Shown in pieces: positions 16,314-25,596 of a stretch of DNA of 64,000 nt. The notes beneath the pieces are model-generated. The model did no database searches and was not told the origin of the DNA. It saw only the letters and a list, made by a program, of their open reading frames with translations. How positions within the stretch are numbered: position 1 is the stretch's first letter; every line of letters begins with the position of its first letter. The translations under genes and the position numbers were made by a program. This stretch comes from Bacteroidota bacterium (GTDB lineage Bacteria > Bacteroidota > Bacteroidia > Sphingobacteriales > Sphingobacteriaceae): assembly GCA_013288685.1 (NCBI GenBank), contig JABDBM010000007.1, forward strand, positions 1 through 64,000. The letters run 5' to 3'.

Positions 16314-16359
16314 GCGTTCCACTTTTACATTTTGGAACAGTTGGCACAAAGTGGAACGC
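16314..16359. repeat. 12-bp perfect inverted repeat plus a direct copy
   Basis: GCGTTCCACTTT (16314-16325) pairs with AAAGTGGAACGC (16348-16359). A direct near-copy CAGGTGTTCCATTTTTAT follows at 16370. The whole 456-base gap 16172-16627 between convergent genes has no plausible gene; it holds this structure and a family B repeat. Confidence 0.7.
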
Positions 16360-16555
16360 GCTGATTATCAGGTGTTCCATTTTTATCAAATGCTTAAATT
16401 TATGTAAGTGACTGATTGTCAATATGCATAAATCCGGGATTTCTAACAGATAAATGAAACTATTTGATTATCATTCAATTAAATAAAAATTGGGGGATTT
16501 CGTGTGTCCCGTCGTGAAAAAGGTTTACACTTTTTCCGTCCTGCAACAGCCTATA

Positions 16556-16613
16556 CAAAGTCAGGGATATATGTCGCAGAAGAGCCCTCGCTTCGCCCGG
16601 GATGACAAAGGGG
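16556..16613. repeat. Dispersed repeat, family B, partial copy 1
   Basis: CAAAGTCAGGG...CGCAGAAGAGCCCTCGCTTCGCCCGGGATGACAAAG resembles the right arm of the full palindromes at 31991-32095 and 57411-57532 (GAAGATCC TTCACTCGCGCTCAGGATGACAAAG). It lies between convergent genes. Confidence 0.65.
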
Positions 16614-16627
16614 AGAGATAAAGCAGA

Positions 16628-17314
16628 CTACTCCCACCCCATCACCCCCAAAACCCTCAAAAATTCCGTCTGCAACCCAGCCCTGATATGCACTTCCGCC
16701 CCACTAACCGGATGTGTAAACGTTAACTCCGAAGCGTGCAACAACATCGTATCTAACTCCCATCGTTCCTTAAATAGTTTATTTTGCTTGTTGCAGCCAT
16801 GGGTACGGTCGCCGATGATGGGGTGAAAAATATGGGCAAAGTGTTTGCGCAGCTGGTGCATGCGGCCGGTTTGGGGGTTGGCTTCCACTAAGGAGTAGCG
16901 GGAAGTTGGGTGATTACCCAGCGGCACATCCAGTTCGGCGCGGGCAAGGGTTTTGTATCGGGTAAATGCGTCCTGTAGCGTGCCGTTTTCTTTACGCAGG
17001 GGGTAATCAATTTCTTCGGTATCAGGGGTATGGCCGCGTACTATGGCCAGGTATTTTTTATCAACCTGGTTTTCCTGGAATTGCTGCTGCATTAGTATTT
17101 CTACTTCTTTGCTGAGGGCAAACAAAAGAATGCCTCCGGTTTTACGGTCGAGCCGGTGCACGGGGTATACGTGGCGGTTGAGCTGATCGCGCAGCAATTG
17201 CAGGGCAAACTCCTTTGCATCATTGGCTATGGATGAACGGTGCACCAGCAAACCATGCGGCTTGTTAATAGCCACCAGGTGGTCGTCCTGAAATACAATA
17301 TCGAGTATGGGCAT
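16628..17314 (-). CDS. truC: tRNA pseudouridine(65) synthase TruC-like
   Basis: 228 residues, an RluA-family pseudouridine synthase. The catalytic Asp56 lies in 'HRLDRKTGGILLFALS'. The start 'LDIVFQDDHLVAINKPHGLLVHRS', 'TSRYSLVEANPQTGRMHQLRKH' and the end 'AGLQTEFLRVLGVMGWE' follow E. coli TruC more closely than RluA or RluC, including the absence of an S4 domain. It would modify U65 in tRNA. Start codon ATG at 17314. Confidence 0.9.
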   Translation of the reverse strand: MPILDIVFQDDHLVAINKPHGLLVHRSSIANDAKEFALQLLRDQLNRHVYPVHRLDRKTGGILLFALSKEVEILMQQQFQENQVDKKYLAIVRGHTPDTEEIDYPLRKENGTLQDAFTRYKTLARAELDVPLGNHPTSRYSLVEANPQTGRMHQLRKHFAHIFHPIIGDRTHGCNKQNKLFKERWELDTMLLHASELTFTHPVSGAEVHIRAGLQTEFLRVLGVMGWE

Positions 17315-17337
17315 ATTGGCGGCAAATGTAATGGGTT

Positions 17338-18741
17338 TTATTCACCCTCTCCGCTCTGCGACCCCTGTTCCTGTATAATTTTAAACTTGGCGGCGAGCAT
17401 TTCCCTGATGGCGTGGCCTACAAATGAATTTGGGGCCTTTTTTAATAGCTTTTTATTGAATATACCATCCATATACAAATCGGCATTGTCGAAATCGCCT
17501 AACGCTACGTACAAACGGCACATGCAGGCATAATATTCCGCTGCTTCATTTGCATAAAACAATTTTCGGTCGGGGTACAACTCATTCAAATCCTTTTTGC
17601 CATCGAACAAGGCAAGCCCTTCTGCTGCTCTTTCGTCCGTTAAAAGCACATTTGCAAAGCTCACCCGTGCCATCAATACGGAGGGAAACAGCCGATATAT
17701 TTCACGAACAGCTTGTTCAGCTTTATCAAGTTCCCCAATAACGTTATAGGCGGATAATAACATATCATGAAAACCGACTTTGTGGGGGTATTTTTCAATC
17801 GCTTTTTTTGCCAACTTTATACCCTTATCATATTCGCCATCTATCAGCATTTCTCTTATGCGGTTATATTCGGCTTCCTGCCCGTCGTTGTCGAACGTAG
17901 TATATTCATTTTTTACATTTCCTTCGGTCACTTTGTAAGCGGTGCCGATGTCTGTTGTTACAACGTACGCTTTGGGGTCCTTTCCCCGCACTACTATATC
18001 ATAGGCCTTGTTTATCTTTTTTAAAAGCTTTTGATGCAGGGCGCTTCTTTCTTCCATGTTGTCGGCTATGCCCAGGGCATCATTCCAATCTTCATCCAGG
18101 TCATCATCTTCGTCCCAATCCTCCCCATCAAAATCGTCTTCTTCGAAGTCTTCATCATCAGAAGCAACGCCGCCTATGTCCACCACCTCAAAATTACCTG
18201 GGCCAGCCGTCCGGTTTAATATCGCAGTAATGCTTTTTATTTTTGCTTCGTCATCATCAGGGCCCGTCATATAGCAGGGCTGTCCGTTAAAGCCAAATTC
18301 TATTTCCATCAGCGGTATATCGTCATCGTCTTCCTCCAAAATATATTGGGCAACACCAAAGGCAGAATGTGGTTTAAATCCAAAATCTTCGGCATAAGCA
18401 GTAGCACCGTAAATGATATTGTGTACCAGCGCATAATCGCGCGCTTCCAGCGGGCCGCCATTATTAATCAGATATTCATATTCTTCCTGATCGATATTGA
18501 ATTCGTAATGTGCATCCTTAACGCCCAGGCAATATAAATCAACCAGGAAAATCCCAACGGTGAAATTGCCCGACTTATGCCGGCGCGAAACTATTATGGA
18601 GCAGATACCCTGACTTTCCCAATCCTCGCTTATCAGGCATTCAAAAATGGGTAGCGACCGCGCCTGCGTTTTTATATAATTTACCGGACTAAGCTGCGCC
18701 GGTTTTAAGGAAACAACTTTGCCTTTTTTATTTTTCGACAT
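17338..18741 (-). CDS. TPR-containing protein with acidic low-complexity segment
   Basis: 467 residues, cytoplasmic (no signal). The N-terminal ~120 residues contain 'VSRRHKSGNFTVGIFLVDLYCLGVKDAHY', found in a Bacteroidota protein family with no known role. Residues ~195-225 are almost all Asp/Glu with Trp (FEEDDFDGEDWDEDDD). The C-terminal half has TPR-like helix pairs ('GIKLAKKAIEKYPHKVGFHDMLLSAY', 'AEQAVREIYRLFPSVLMARV'). This points to a scaffold or protein-binding function. It is upstream of truC with 23 bases between and probably co-transcribed. Confidence 0.82.
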   Translation of the reverse strand: MSKNKKGKVVSLKPAQLSPVNYIKTQARSLPIFECLISEDWESQGICSIIVSRRHKSGNFTVGIFLVDLYCLGVKDAHYEFNIDQEEYEYLINNGGPLEARDYALVHNIIYGATAYAEDFGFKPHSAFGVAQYILEEDDDDIPLMEIEFGFNGQPCYMTGPDDDEAKIKSITAILNRTAGPGNFEVVDIGGVASDDEDFEEDDFDGEDWDEDDDLDEDWNDALGIADNMEERSALHQKLLKKINKAYDIVVRGKDPKAYVVTTDIGTAYKVTEGNVKNEYTTFDNDGQEAEYNRIREMLIDGEYDKGIKLAKKAIEKYPHKVGFHDMLLSAYNVIGELDKAEQAVREIYRLFPSVLMARVSFANVLLTDERAAEGLALFDGKKDLNELYPDRKLFYANEAAEYYACMCRLYVALGDFDNADLYMDGIFNKKLLKKAPNSFVGHAIREMLAAKFKIIQEQGSQSGEGE

Positions 18742-18851
18742 AGGATTTTACTGCTTACAACAGGAGATGAGATCCTGTACTTATTTATACAAAAATAAAT
18801 ATTGCAGGTTGAGATTGCAATTTGTAAAATAAGGTACAACACTTTGTAGGT

Positions 18852-18992
18852 ATTAACCACAGAGAGCGCAAAGGAGCCGAAAAGCACACAGAGAGCAGAA
18901 AAAACGAGTGGTGAACATTTAATAAGTAAGTGTATTACCATTAAACACTCCGCGTACTCTGCGCATTCTCTGTGACCTCTGTGGTAAAATTT
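18852..18992. repeat. Dispersed palindromic repeat, family A, copy 2
   Basis: TTAACCACAGAGAGCGCAAAGG ... CTGCGCATTCTCTGTGACCTCTGTGGTAA: outer arms AACCACAGAG and CTCTGTGGT are perfectly complementary. It lies between two minus-strand genes, upstream of the downstream TPR gene's neighbour. A reverse copy of TTTATACCGTGTTT follows at about 18998-19012. The gap 18742-19029 holds nothing else. Confidence 0.88.
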
Positions 18993-19029
18993 AAACTAAA
19001 CACGGTATAAACCCTATAGACCCGTTTTT

Positions 19030-19827
19030 CTATTCCTTCTTTTTCAAAAAGGCAGCCAATTCATCCAGATGATCCGTCCCGATTACATCCACGTGCAGTT
19101 TCATTAATTGAACCCAGCAGGCGGGCACATCGGGCGCGTCCCAAAAGCGGATCTTTTTGTGCAGGGCATGTACGGTGTCAATTATTCGCTTTAGCCGTTG
19201 TACATCCGCTTTTTCAATAGGCGAGAGGCCATCCCATTTGGAATAAAGGCTAAATTGCAAGCTCACCAGGGCCACCTTTGCCAATTGCTTTTTGGTGTAT
19301 ACGGTGCTGTCTAAATGGTCCAGGTCAAACATCATCCAGTCGGGATAGTTGGTCATTACCTCGGGGGGCGGCACTTTGCCGGTCATTACAATGGACAGCC
19401 TTCCGGGATGCCCCGAATACGAAAGGTATTGGGCCAGCGGTTTAAGTTCTTCTATTACCAGGGGGAGCGTAACGGTATAGTCTTTTTTTATTTCTATCAA
19501 CAACCGCAATCTGCGCGCAGTATCCTGTTTTAGCTTTTCAACCAGTGGATCGGTATACAATATTTTGAGCGAACGTTGAGGTGTAACTTCTTCTTCGTCG
19601 TGGGCAACCAGCAGCCGTCCGTTAATGGCATAAACATCGGCTTCTATGGAACCGAACCCGTCATTATAGGCCCGGTAAAACGGGATGCTGTTTTTGTAAT
19701 CGTTATGGGAATGGGCATCGGCAATGGTGTAGACCTTTTTTGGGGAGCTGCAGGATGCGATTGTAACGCACGGTGTAACTAAGATCACAAAATATTTTCG
19801 CAGTTTGTTTATTACCGGATAGTTCAT
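19030..19827 (-). CDS. GDPD / PI-PLC-like phosphodiesterase lipoprotein
   Basis: 265 residues. A signal peptide ends in a lipobox 'TIASC', so the protein is probably an envelope lipoprotein. Motifs of the glycerophosphodiester phosphodiesterase/PI-PLC TIM barrel are present: 'ADAHSHNDYKNSIPFYRAY', 'GFGSIEADVYAINGRLLVAHDEEE' (Glu/Asp metal ligands and catalytic His) and 'RRLRLLIEIKKDY'. It would hydrolyse phosphodiesters such as glycerophosphodiesters in the periplasm. It is tandem with the TPR gene but separated by a family A repeat. Confidence 0.88.
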   Translation of the reverse strand: MNYPVINKLRKYFVILVTPCVTIASCSSPKKVYTIADAHSHNDYKNSIPFYRAYNDGFGSIEADVYAINGRLLVAHDEEEVTPQRSLKILYTDPLVEKLKQDTARRLRLLIEIKKDYTVTLPLVIEELKPLAQYLSYSGHPGRLSIVMTGKVPPPEVMTNYPDWMMFDLDHLDSTVYTKKQLAKVALVSLQFSLYSKWDGLSPIEKADVQRLKRIIDTVHALHKKIRFWDAPDVPACWVQLMKLHVDVIGTDHLDELAAFLKKKE

Positions 19828-19844
19828 TTGTAAATATCAAAATA

Positions 19845-20147
19845 TTAATCGCCGACAGTAATAAACCCATCCCGAACATTTATCAAATAAGCATATATTT
19901 TGTTGAGCCTGCTTATTTTGAGTATCTCTTTCTTGTTAATTTCGTCAATTGATTTTTTTATATAGGAGGCTAATAATTTAATATGTGCACTTTGAATTCT
20001 GCTGGTTTTGTAAGGATCAATGACAACGCCACTTACCCTTTTCAGTTCAGATAGAGCTTCATCCAAAACTTCTATATCTTGTTCGCTAAACCCAAACAAC
20101 CTTTGCTTAAAGCGGGTATCGTTTATATCATAGAAGTCTAAAGCCAT
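19845..20147 (-). CDS. Hypothetical helical protein downstream of cphA
   Basis: 100 residues from ATG 20147; an in-frame TTG at 20204 would add 19 residues. It is charged and helical, with 'KLLASYIKKSIDEINKKEILKISRLNKIYAYL'. No recognised domain, Cys or signal peptide. The gene lies between cphA and the GDPD-like gene on the same strand, and could be co-transcribed with cphA. An AGGAGG stretch lies upstream of the ATG on the coding strand, but about 18 bases away. Confidence 0.55.
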   Translation of the reverse strand: MALDFYDINDTRFKQRLFGFSEQDIEVLDEALSELKRVSGVVIDPYKTSRIQSAHIKLLASYIKKSIDEINKKEILKISRLNKIYAYLINVRDGFITVGD

Positions 20148-20233
20148 AATTTCCTGAGTTAGCTGCCTCCTGTAACCCTTCTCAAATCTGAGCAGTGTAA
20201 TCAATTCTTAAAATCGGTGTAATCCCCCAAATA

Positions 20234-22861
20234 TTAAACACTAAACAACCCATTCCTTTCCTGTTCCTGGTAATTCTGAACCGTTTCAATGGCATTATCA
20301 ATTACATCGCTTAGCGCAACTATAAAGGTGCCGGGTTTAGCTAAGCTCATGGAATGTTTTATCGCATCGACCTCATTCGGTATAATCTCAAATTTCCGGT
20401 CTACATCAACCGATTCAATACCCTCTATTAACAGGGTGAGAATATTTTCGGCGGTGCGGCCGCGCAGGTGTTTTTCCTGGCGGAGGATGATATAGTCAAA
20501 CATTTCGGCTGATATTTTGCCCAGTTCGCGGATGTCTTCGTCGCGCCTGTCGCCTGTGCCGGCTATAATGCCGATTTTTAACGGGGAGTCGATATGCCTC
20601 AAAAATTCTTTGATGCCATTATACCCATCCGGGTTATGGGCAAAGTCAATCATAAACTTAAACTCCCTGAAGTTAAAGATATTCATCCGCCCCGGTGTTT
20701 GTGCAGCCGAAGGAATGAAAGTTTCGAGGGCTTGTTTAATGTCCTCTGTTTTTATATCATACAAAAACGTGGCGAGGGTAGCAGCCAGCACATTTTCAAT
20801 CATAAACGGCACAGTGCCGCCAAACGTGATGGGAATAAGGGTGGTGCGTTGCACACGTATCTTCCAGTCGCCTTTTTGTATGGTGATAAAGCCGTTTTCG
20901 TAAATACAGGCAATGCCCCCCTTGCGGCAATGCGATTTAATGATGGGATTATTTTCATTGCGGCTAAAATAAGCCACTTTGCAGGATGCATTTTTACCGA
21001 TGCGCACGCAATATTCATTGTCGGCATTTAATACCGCCCAGCCGTCTTTTTTTACGGAATCAATCACCACGTTTTTTACACGGGTTAAATCATCAAGCGT
21101 ATGGATGTCGGCCAGGCCCAGGTGGTCTTCCTGTATATTGGTAACCACGCCAATATCGCAAAAGCCAAAGCCGAGGCCGGCACGCAGGATGCCGCCGCGG
21201 GCAGTTTCCAGCACCGCAAAATCAACAGTCGGGTCTTTTAAAATAAATTCGGAGCTTACCGGGCCGGTGGTATCACCCTTCAGCATCATGGTGTTTTGCA
21301 CGTAAATACCATCGGATGTGGTAAAGCCCACGCGATAGCCGTTGTTACGTACAATATGAGCAATTAAGCGGGTGGTAGTGGTTTTGCCGTTAGTGCCGGT
21401 AATGGCTATAATGGGTATCCGGGCCGATTTGCCCGGAGGATACAACATATCAATTACATGCCCGGCTACGTTGCGGGGCAAACCTTCGCTTGGCGCGATG
21501 TGCATTCTGAAACCTGGCGCTGCGTTTACTTCCAATACTACGCCACCATTTTCGGTAAGCGGTTCGGTTAAGTTCTCGGCCATGATGTCGATGCCGCAAA
21601 TATCCAGGCCGATAATTTTTGATATCCTTTCGCAAATGAAAACATTTTGCGGATGTACGTGGTCGGTTACATCAATCGATGTGCCTCCGGTGCTGAGGTT
21701 GGCGGTTGATTTCACAAAAACCTTTTCGCCTTTTTGCGGAATTGTATCTAAGGTGTATCCTTTTTTCTCCAGCAAATCCATCGTATCGCGGTCGATGGTG
21801 ATGAGCGTTAATACCTTTTCGTGACCATAGCCGCGGCGCGGATCTTCGTTTTCTTTATCAATAAGCTCCTTTATGGTGAGCACGCCATCGCCTTTTACAT
21901 GGGCCGGATCGCGCAGCGCTGCCGCCACCATTTTGTTGTCGATTACCAGCACCCTAAAATCATACCCGGTAATAAAACGTTCCACAATAACCCGGCGCGA
22001 TATTTTGGCGGCATGTTCGTAGGCATCAATGGCGTCTTCGCGGGTGCGGATATTGATGGATATGCCCCGGCCGTGGTTCCCGTCCAGCGGTTTAAATACC
22101 AGTGGAAAACCAACTCTTTTAATGGCTTCATCAACACCTTCCAACGATGAAATAGTAATGCCTTTCGCAACCGGAATAGCCTGCTCCTGCAACAGGCGCT
22201 TGGTTTCATCCTTATTACTGGCAATATCAACGGCAATACAACTGGTCTTTTCGGTCATGGTGGCACGGAAACGCACCTGGTTTTTACCATAACCCAATTG
22301 CACCAGCGACTGGTTGTTTAACCTGATCCACGGAATATCGCGTGCAATGGCTTCTTCTACAATTGATCCGGTACTTGGGCCAAGGCGCGTATTTTCGCGT
22401 ATTTCGCGCATCATTTGTATATCGTGCTCCAGGTCGTAATCTTCGCCCTTTATCAATGCCTCGGCAATCCGAACGGCCGACTCAGCAGCAAAAACGCCTA
22501 CTTTTTCTTCAATATAAGTAAACACTACGTTATAAATGCCGGGTGTTTTTGTTTCGCGGGTGCGGCCAAAACCTGTATCCATCCCGGCCAGTGATTGTAT
22601 TTCGAGGGCGATATGCTCAATTACATGTCCCATCCATGTGCCGGCAACCACACGCTGAAAAAAACCACCCTCAACCCCCGGCGAACAACGGTGTGTATAT
22701 AAGGAAGGTATTAATTTCTCCATGCGCTCGTAAAAACCATCGATGGTATTGGTAGGCCTCTCCTCCATATCCATCAGGTTTAGCCGCATCTGTATCAGTT
22801 TTTTGCGCGATACGCTCCAGATATTGGGGCCGCGAAGAACTTGTATATTTTCAATTTTCAT
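20234..22861 (-). CDS. cphA: Cyanophycin synthetase
   Basis: 875 residues, the normal CphA length. Order: N-terminal domain ('LRGPNIWS' start, 'GTWMGHVIEHIALEIQSLAG'), ATP-grasp domain (about 215-480, with 'FKPLDGNHGRGI' and 'VLEVNAAPGFRMH') and Mur-ligase-like domain (about 490-865, P-loop 'ITGTNGKTTTTRLI'). CphA builds multi-L-arginyl-poly-L-aspartate from Asp and Arg using ATP. No cyanophycinase (cphB) gene is beside it, unlike many genomes, so it could work on a related polymer or cphB may be elsewhere. Start ATG at 22861. Confidence 0.95.
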   Translation of the reverse strand: MKIENIQVLRGPNIWSVSRKKLIQMRLNLMDMEERPTNTIDGFYERMEKLIPSLYTHRCSPGVEGGFFQRVVAGTWMGHVIEHIALEIQSLAGMDTGFGRTRETKTPGIYNVVFTYIEEKVGVFAAESAVRIAEALIKGEDYDLEHDIQMMREIRENTRLGPSTGSIVEEAIARDIPWIRLNNQSLVQLGYGKNQVRFRATMTEKTSCIAVDIASNKDETKRLLQEQAIPVAKGITISSLEGVDEAIKRVGFPLVFKPLDGNHGRGISINIRTREDAIDAYEHAAKISRRVIVERFITGYDFRVLVIDNKMVAAALRDPAHVKGDGVLTIKELIDKENEDPRRGYGHEKVLTLITIDRDTMDLLEKKGYTLDTIPQKGEKVFVKSTANLSTGGTSIDVTDHVHPQNVFICERISKIIGLDICGIDIMAENLTEPLTENGGVVLEVNAAPGFRMHIAPSEGLPRNVAGHVIDMLYPPGKSARIPIIAITGTNGKTTTTRLIAHIVRNNGYRVGFTTSDGIYVQNTMMLKGDTTGPVSSEFILKDPTVDFAVLETARGGILRAGLGFGFCDIGVVTNIQEDHLGLADIHTLDDLTRVKNVVIDSVKKDGWAVLNADNEYCVRIGKNASCKVAYFSRNENNPIIKSHCRKGGIACIYENGFITIQKGDWKIRVQRTTLIPITFGGTVPFMIENVLAATLATFLYDIKTEDIKQALETFIPSAAQTPGRMNIFNFREFKFMIDFAHNPDGYNGIKEFLRHIDSPLKIGIIAGTGDRRDEDIRELGKISAEMFDYIILRQEKHLRGRTAENILTLLIEGIESVDVDRKFEIIPNEVDAIKHSMSLAKPGTFIVALSDVIDNAIETVQNYQEQERNGLFSV

Positions 22862-23003
22862 AAGTCAGGAATGCTATTAGTAAACAGGGGGTGCAATTTA
22901 CCCTAAAACTAAGGAAGATAACGATACAATAAAATATTTACCGCAAAAAGGTTTGATGTCCGCAGAGATTTTTTGTGGCTCGATAACGGTTTGATGGGTG
23001 AAT

Positions 23004-23066
23004 CCCGATAGCTATCGGCCACAGAGGGCACTGAGGGGTCGCAAAGTACACAGAAGGAAAGAAAAC
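23004..23066. repeat. Family A half-copy preceded by a 14-bp palindrome
   Basis: CCGATAGCTATCGG (23005-23018) is a perfect palindrome that runs directly into GGCCACAGAGGGCACTGAGG...ACACAGAAGG, a left half of the family A repeat. No right half is visible. It lies in the 468-base gap 22862-23329 between two minus-strand genes, where I see no gene. Confidence 0.7.
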
Positions 23067-23117
23067 TAAGTGAGGCAGGATATTAATATAACGTGAGTTC
23101 GATATAAGAAAGCATAC

Positions 23118-23153
23118 GCCTCACCCCAACCCCTCTCCTTTGGAGAGGGGCTA
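23118..23153. repeat. Dispersed hairpin repeat, family D, copy 1
   Basis: CGCCTCACCCCAACCCCTCTCC-TTTG-GAGAGGGGCT: the stem CCCCTCTCC/GGAGAGGGG is perfect. An almost identical sequence is at 55519-55557. Both lie between co-directional genes. Confidence 0.85.
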
Positions 23154-23329
23154 AAAAGCATGATACGCTACTATCAAATCGTTCTCCTTCGGAGAGATAG
23201 AGGCTGTTAGTACCACCCTTACTATCCGTTATCGAACCTTTTTTTGTTATGTGTAATTCCTCCCGTCACCGGCATAATCAACCAATGACGCGAAGCGAAT
23301 GACCAATGACAGCACAGCGAATGACTAAA

Positions 23330-24448
23330 TCAATTATTCTTTAACCCAATATTATGCCCGGTATAATCCATTAAAAACTCGTTGCTTAAAAAAAAGTCGA
23401 TCCCAAAAATGGTCCTCGGGTCGCCTGTGAATGATGGCTTGGCAACATCGGTTAAATTATAATCGCTGGTGGTGGTATACTGGTATGTGAAACCATTATT
23501 GGTGGTGATGGTAACCGCTGTATTGGGTGGTAATGAACTGCTGTTTGTTGGGTTTGTTTGATTGGCGATTATTGAGATAGCCGGCGTGCCGGTATCAAAC
23601 AAAATAGTTGCTGCTACATTTGTGCCGTTATAGCTAACCGTGGCCGGTATGTCTGGCGAGTAACCGCCTTGCGTAAGGGAGAAAAAACTAAGCGGGTGCA
23701 AAATAAAACCCGATGACGCGTTCAAATCTGAAGGTACCAGGCCAATGGTTAATAAATCGGATACGTATATAGCATTAAGGGTAAAGTCGGCAGCGTTTAG
23801 GGTGGCTAACTTAAACCCATTGGTGGTACCATTGGCATTCGCGGTTGAAAAATAGCTCAGCGGACTACCGATTCTTGTATTGGCAAAACTAACTCCCGGC
23901 CCCACGCCAAAAACATCGTTTGAATGTGGTGGTAAAACACCGCCCGATGTTACATCCTGTATTTTATAATATAAAAAAAAGGGAATACGGCTGGTGGTTA
24001 CACTACCCCTGCTATCGCCAATTTTTACAATCGCATACGCCAGATTACCGTATTCACGCAGTTCGCTTTGGGTATTGCCAAAAGCAATGTAGCCACTTTG
24101 CGATGTAACGGTGATGCCGTTTACATTTACAGAATCACCCGCTACTGTTATTCCCGAGGAGGTAATCATTGATGCGGGCAACAAGCCTTTAGCATCAATT
24201 GACATGCCGGACGAACCGGTGTCAAAAACAAGGTAGTTAATCGAATCCACCGTACCCACCTGACTAACCGGGATAAAAATCCTCCTGTAAATACTACTAT
24301 CTATTTCGTACAAGCCAATTTTGGCAAAAGGCTGTGCAGCCGGAGGACCCGGTTTAACTTTAGGGTCCTTATGACAGGATGCTATTAATATGGATAGAAA
24401 TAGCCCGCAGGCGCTAAGCAACAGATAGTTGAAGTAAATTTTTTTCAT
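23330..24448 (-). CDS. Two-lobed pepsin-like aspartic protease homologue, lipoprotein
   Basis: 372 residues with lipobox 'LIASC' (Cys25). There are two catalytic-type motifs: 'VFDTGSSGMS' (Asp76) and 'LFDTGTPAIS' (Asp285). The first lobe has 'NDVFGVGPG', similar to the pepsin 'DGILGLG' loop. The C-terminus 'IFGIDFFLSNEFLMDY' with 'NIGLKNN' resembles the pepsin 'ILGDVFLR..YTVFD' and 'VGLA' end. This is more like a bilobal A1 enzyme than a single-domain retropepsin. It should be exposed at the envelope. The flap Tyr cannot be placed surely, and activity is unproven. Confidence 0.75.
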   Translation of the reverse strand: MKKIYFNYLLLSACGLFLSILIASCHKDPKVKPGPPAAQPFAKIGLYEIDSSIYRRIFIPVSQVGTVDSINYLVFDTGSSGMSIDAKGLLPASMITSSGITVAGDSVNVNGITVTSQSGYIAFGNTQSELREYGNLAYAIVKIGDSRGSVTTSRIPFFLYYKIQDVTSGGVLPPHSNDVFGVGPGVSFANTRIGSPLSYFSTANANGTTNGFKLATLNAADFTLNAIYVSDLLTIGLVPSDLNASSGFILHPLSFFSLTQGGYSPDIPATVSYNGTNVAATILFDTGTPAISIIANQTNPTNSSSLPPNTAVTITTNNGFTYQYTTTSDYNLTDVAKPSFTGDPRTIFGIDFFLSNEFLMDYTGHNIGLKNN

Positions 24449-24906
24449 ATTTTATATCCTTAATGTTATTACCGGGTAATAACGAAACTTTTAACGGTAG
24501 TGTATTGCAATATCTTAAAAAAAGGGGAAAACATAATGGCATTGTTTAAGATCGGGCAAATTTATTTATTGTCCAGTCACACAGATATACGTAACGAGCC
24601 ATAAAATAAGTTGCTTTTTTTTAATTTTTTTAAAATTCATGCTTTAAATTAGTCAATTCGCTACAGTATATTCGCCATAATCAATCATAACTCAATTTTA
24701 ATGCCCCATAAAATTGAGCGCCCAATCATCAAAAACCGTTTCTAAAAATTAAGTTTTTTCTTTAGACGCCATTATTTTGCCAAAAAACATGCCCTGCAAC
24801 GCGGTATGACCTCAATCTGTAAAAAAAAGTAATTTACTAAAATGAGCGGCACTTTATAAATAAAAACTTTGCAAATGCAGGCATTTGTTTTGTGAATGTA
24901 CAGTTG
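24449..24906. other. Divergent intergenic region
   Basis: About 450 AT-rich bases between the minus-strand protease gene and the plus-strand AraC gene. Promoters for both are expected. I see only scattered AT tracts (for example 24608-24630), no inverted repeat of note and no plausible gene. Confidence 0.5.
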
Positions 24907-25470
24907 ATGAATAAACTCTACATAAAAAACATGGTTTGTACCCGCTGCAAAATGATCGTAAGGTACGAGCTGGAAAAACTTGGCTTGCATTGCCTGTCGG
25001 TAGAGTTGGGCCTGGCCGAAACCCGTGAGCTTATTTCCGCGGCACAAATTGTGCAAATTAATATCGCATTATTACAATCAGGTTTGGAGTTATTGAGTAA
25101 CAAGAAAAGCATCCTGATAGAAAAAATAAAAACTGCGGTGATTGAGATGGTCCGTTACTCGGAATTCCAGTTAAAAATTAATTTTTCTGATTACCTGAGC
25201 ACTAAACTAAACCTCGACTATACTTACCTGGCCAACGTTTTTTCAGAACAGCACGGCACAACCATTGAGCGCTTTATTATTTTGCATAAAATACAGCGCG
25301 TAAAAGAATTGATGGATGGCAATGAACTAAGCCTCACCGAAATTTCCTGGAAGATGCATTACAGCAGTGTAGCGCACCTATCTACCCAGTTTAAAAAAAT
25401 CACCGGGGTAACCCCTTCTCATTTTAAACACATGGAGCACAAAAGTATTGTTGCGATAGAAAATGTGTGA
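24907..25470 (+). CDS. AraC-type regulator with HMA-like Cys N-terminus
   Basis: 187 residues from ATG 24907; a GTG at 24892 would add 5. The first ~60 residues, 'LYIKNMVCTRCKMIVRYELEKLG', have the CxxC and spacing of heavy-metal-associated domains. The C-terminal ~100 residues are an AraC-type double helix-turn-helix ('LDYTYLANVFSEQHGTTIERFI', 'SLTEISWKMHYSSVAHLSTQFKKITG', 'PSHF'). It probably binds DNA and may sense metal or redox state through the Cys pair. It precedes the ice-binding protein gene on the same strand (126-base gap), so it may control it. Confidence 0.87.
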   Translation: MNKLYIKNMVCTRCKMIVRYELEKLGLHCLSVELGLAETRELISAAQIVQINIALLQSGLELLSNKKSILIEKIKTAVIEMVRYSEFQLKINFSDYLSTKLNLDYTYLANVFSEQHGTTIERFIILHKIQRVKELMDGNELSLTEISWKMHYSSVAHLSTQFKKITGVTPSHFKHMEHKSIVAIENV

Positions 25471-25596
25471 ATCATGTAACTTATTCCAAAAATTATATAA
25501 CATCTGAGGCTTCTGCACAAGGTAGGTTTGTACTGTGCCAAATTCCGATCTACAAAATTCAACCGGCACACAAACATTTATCTAAAACATTTAATC

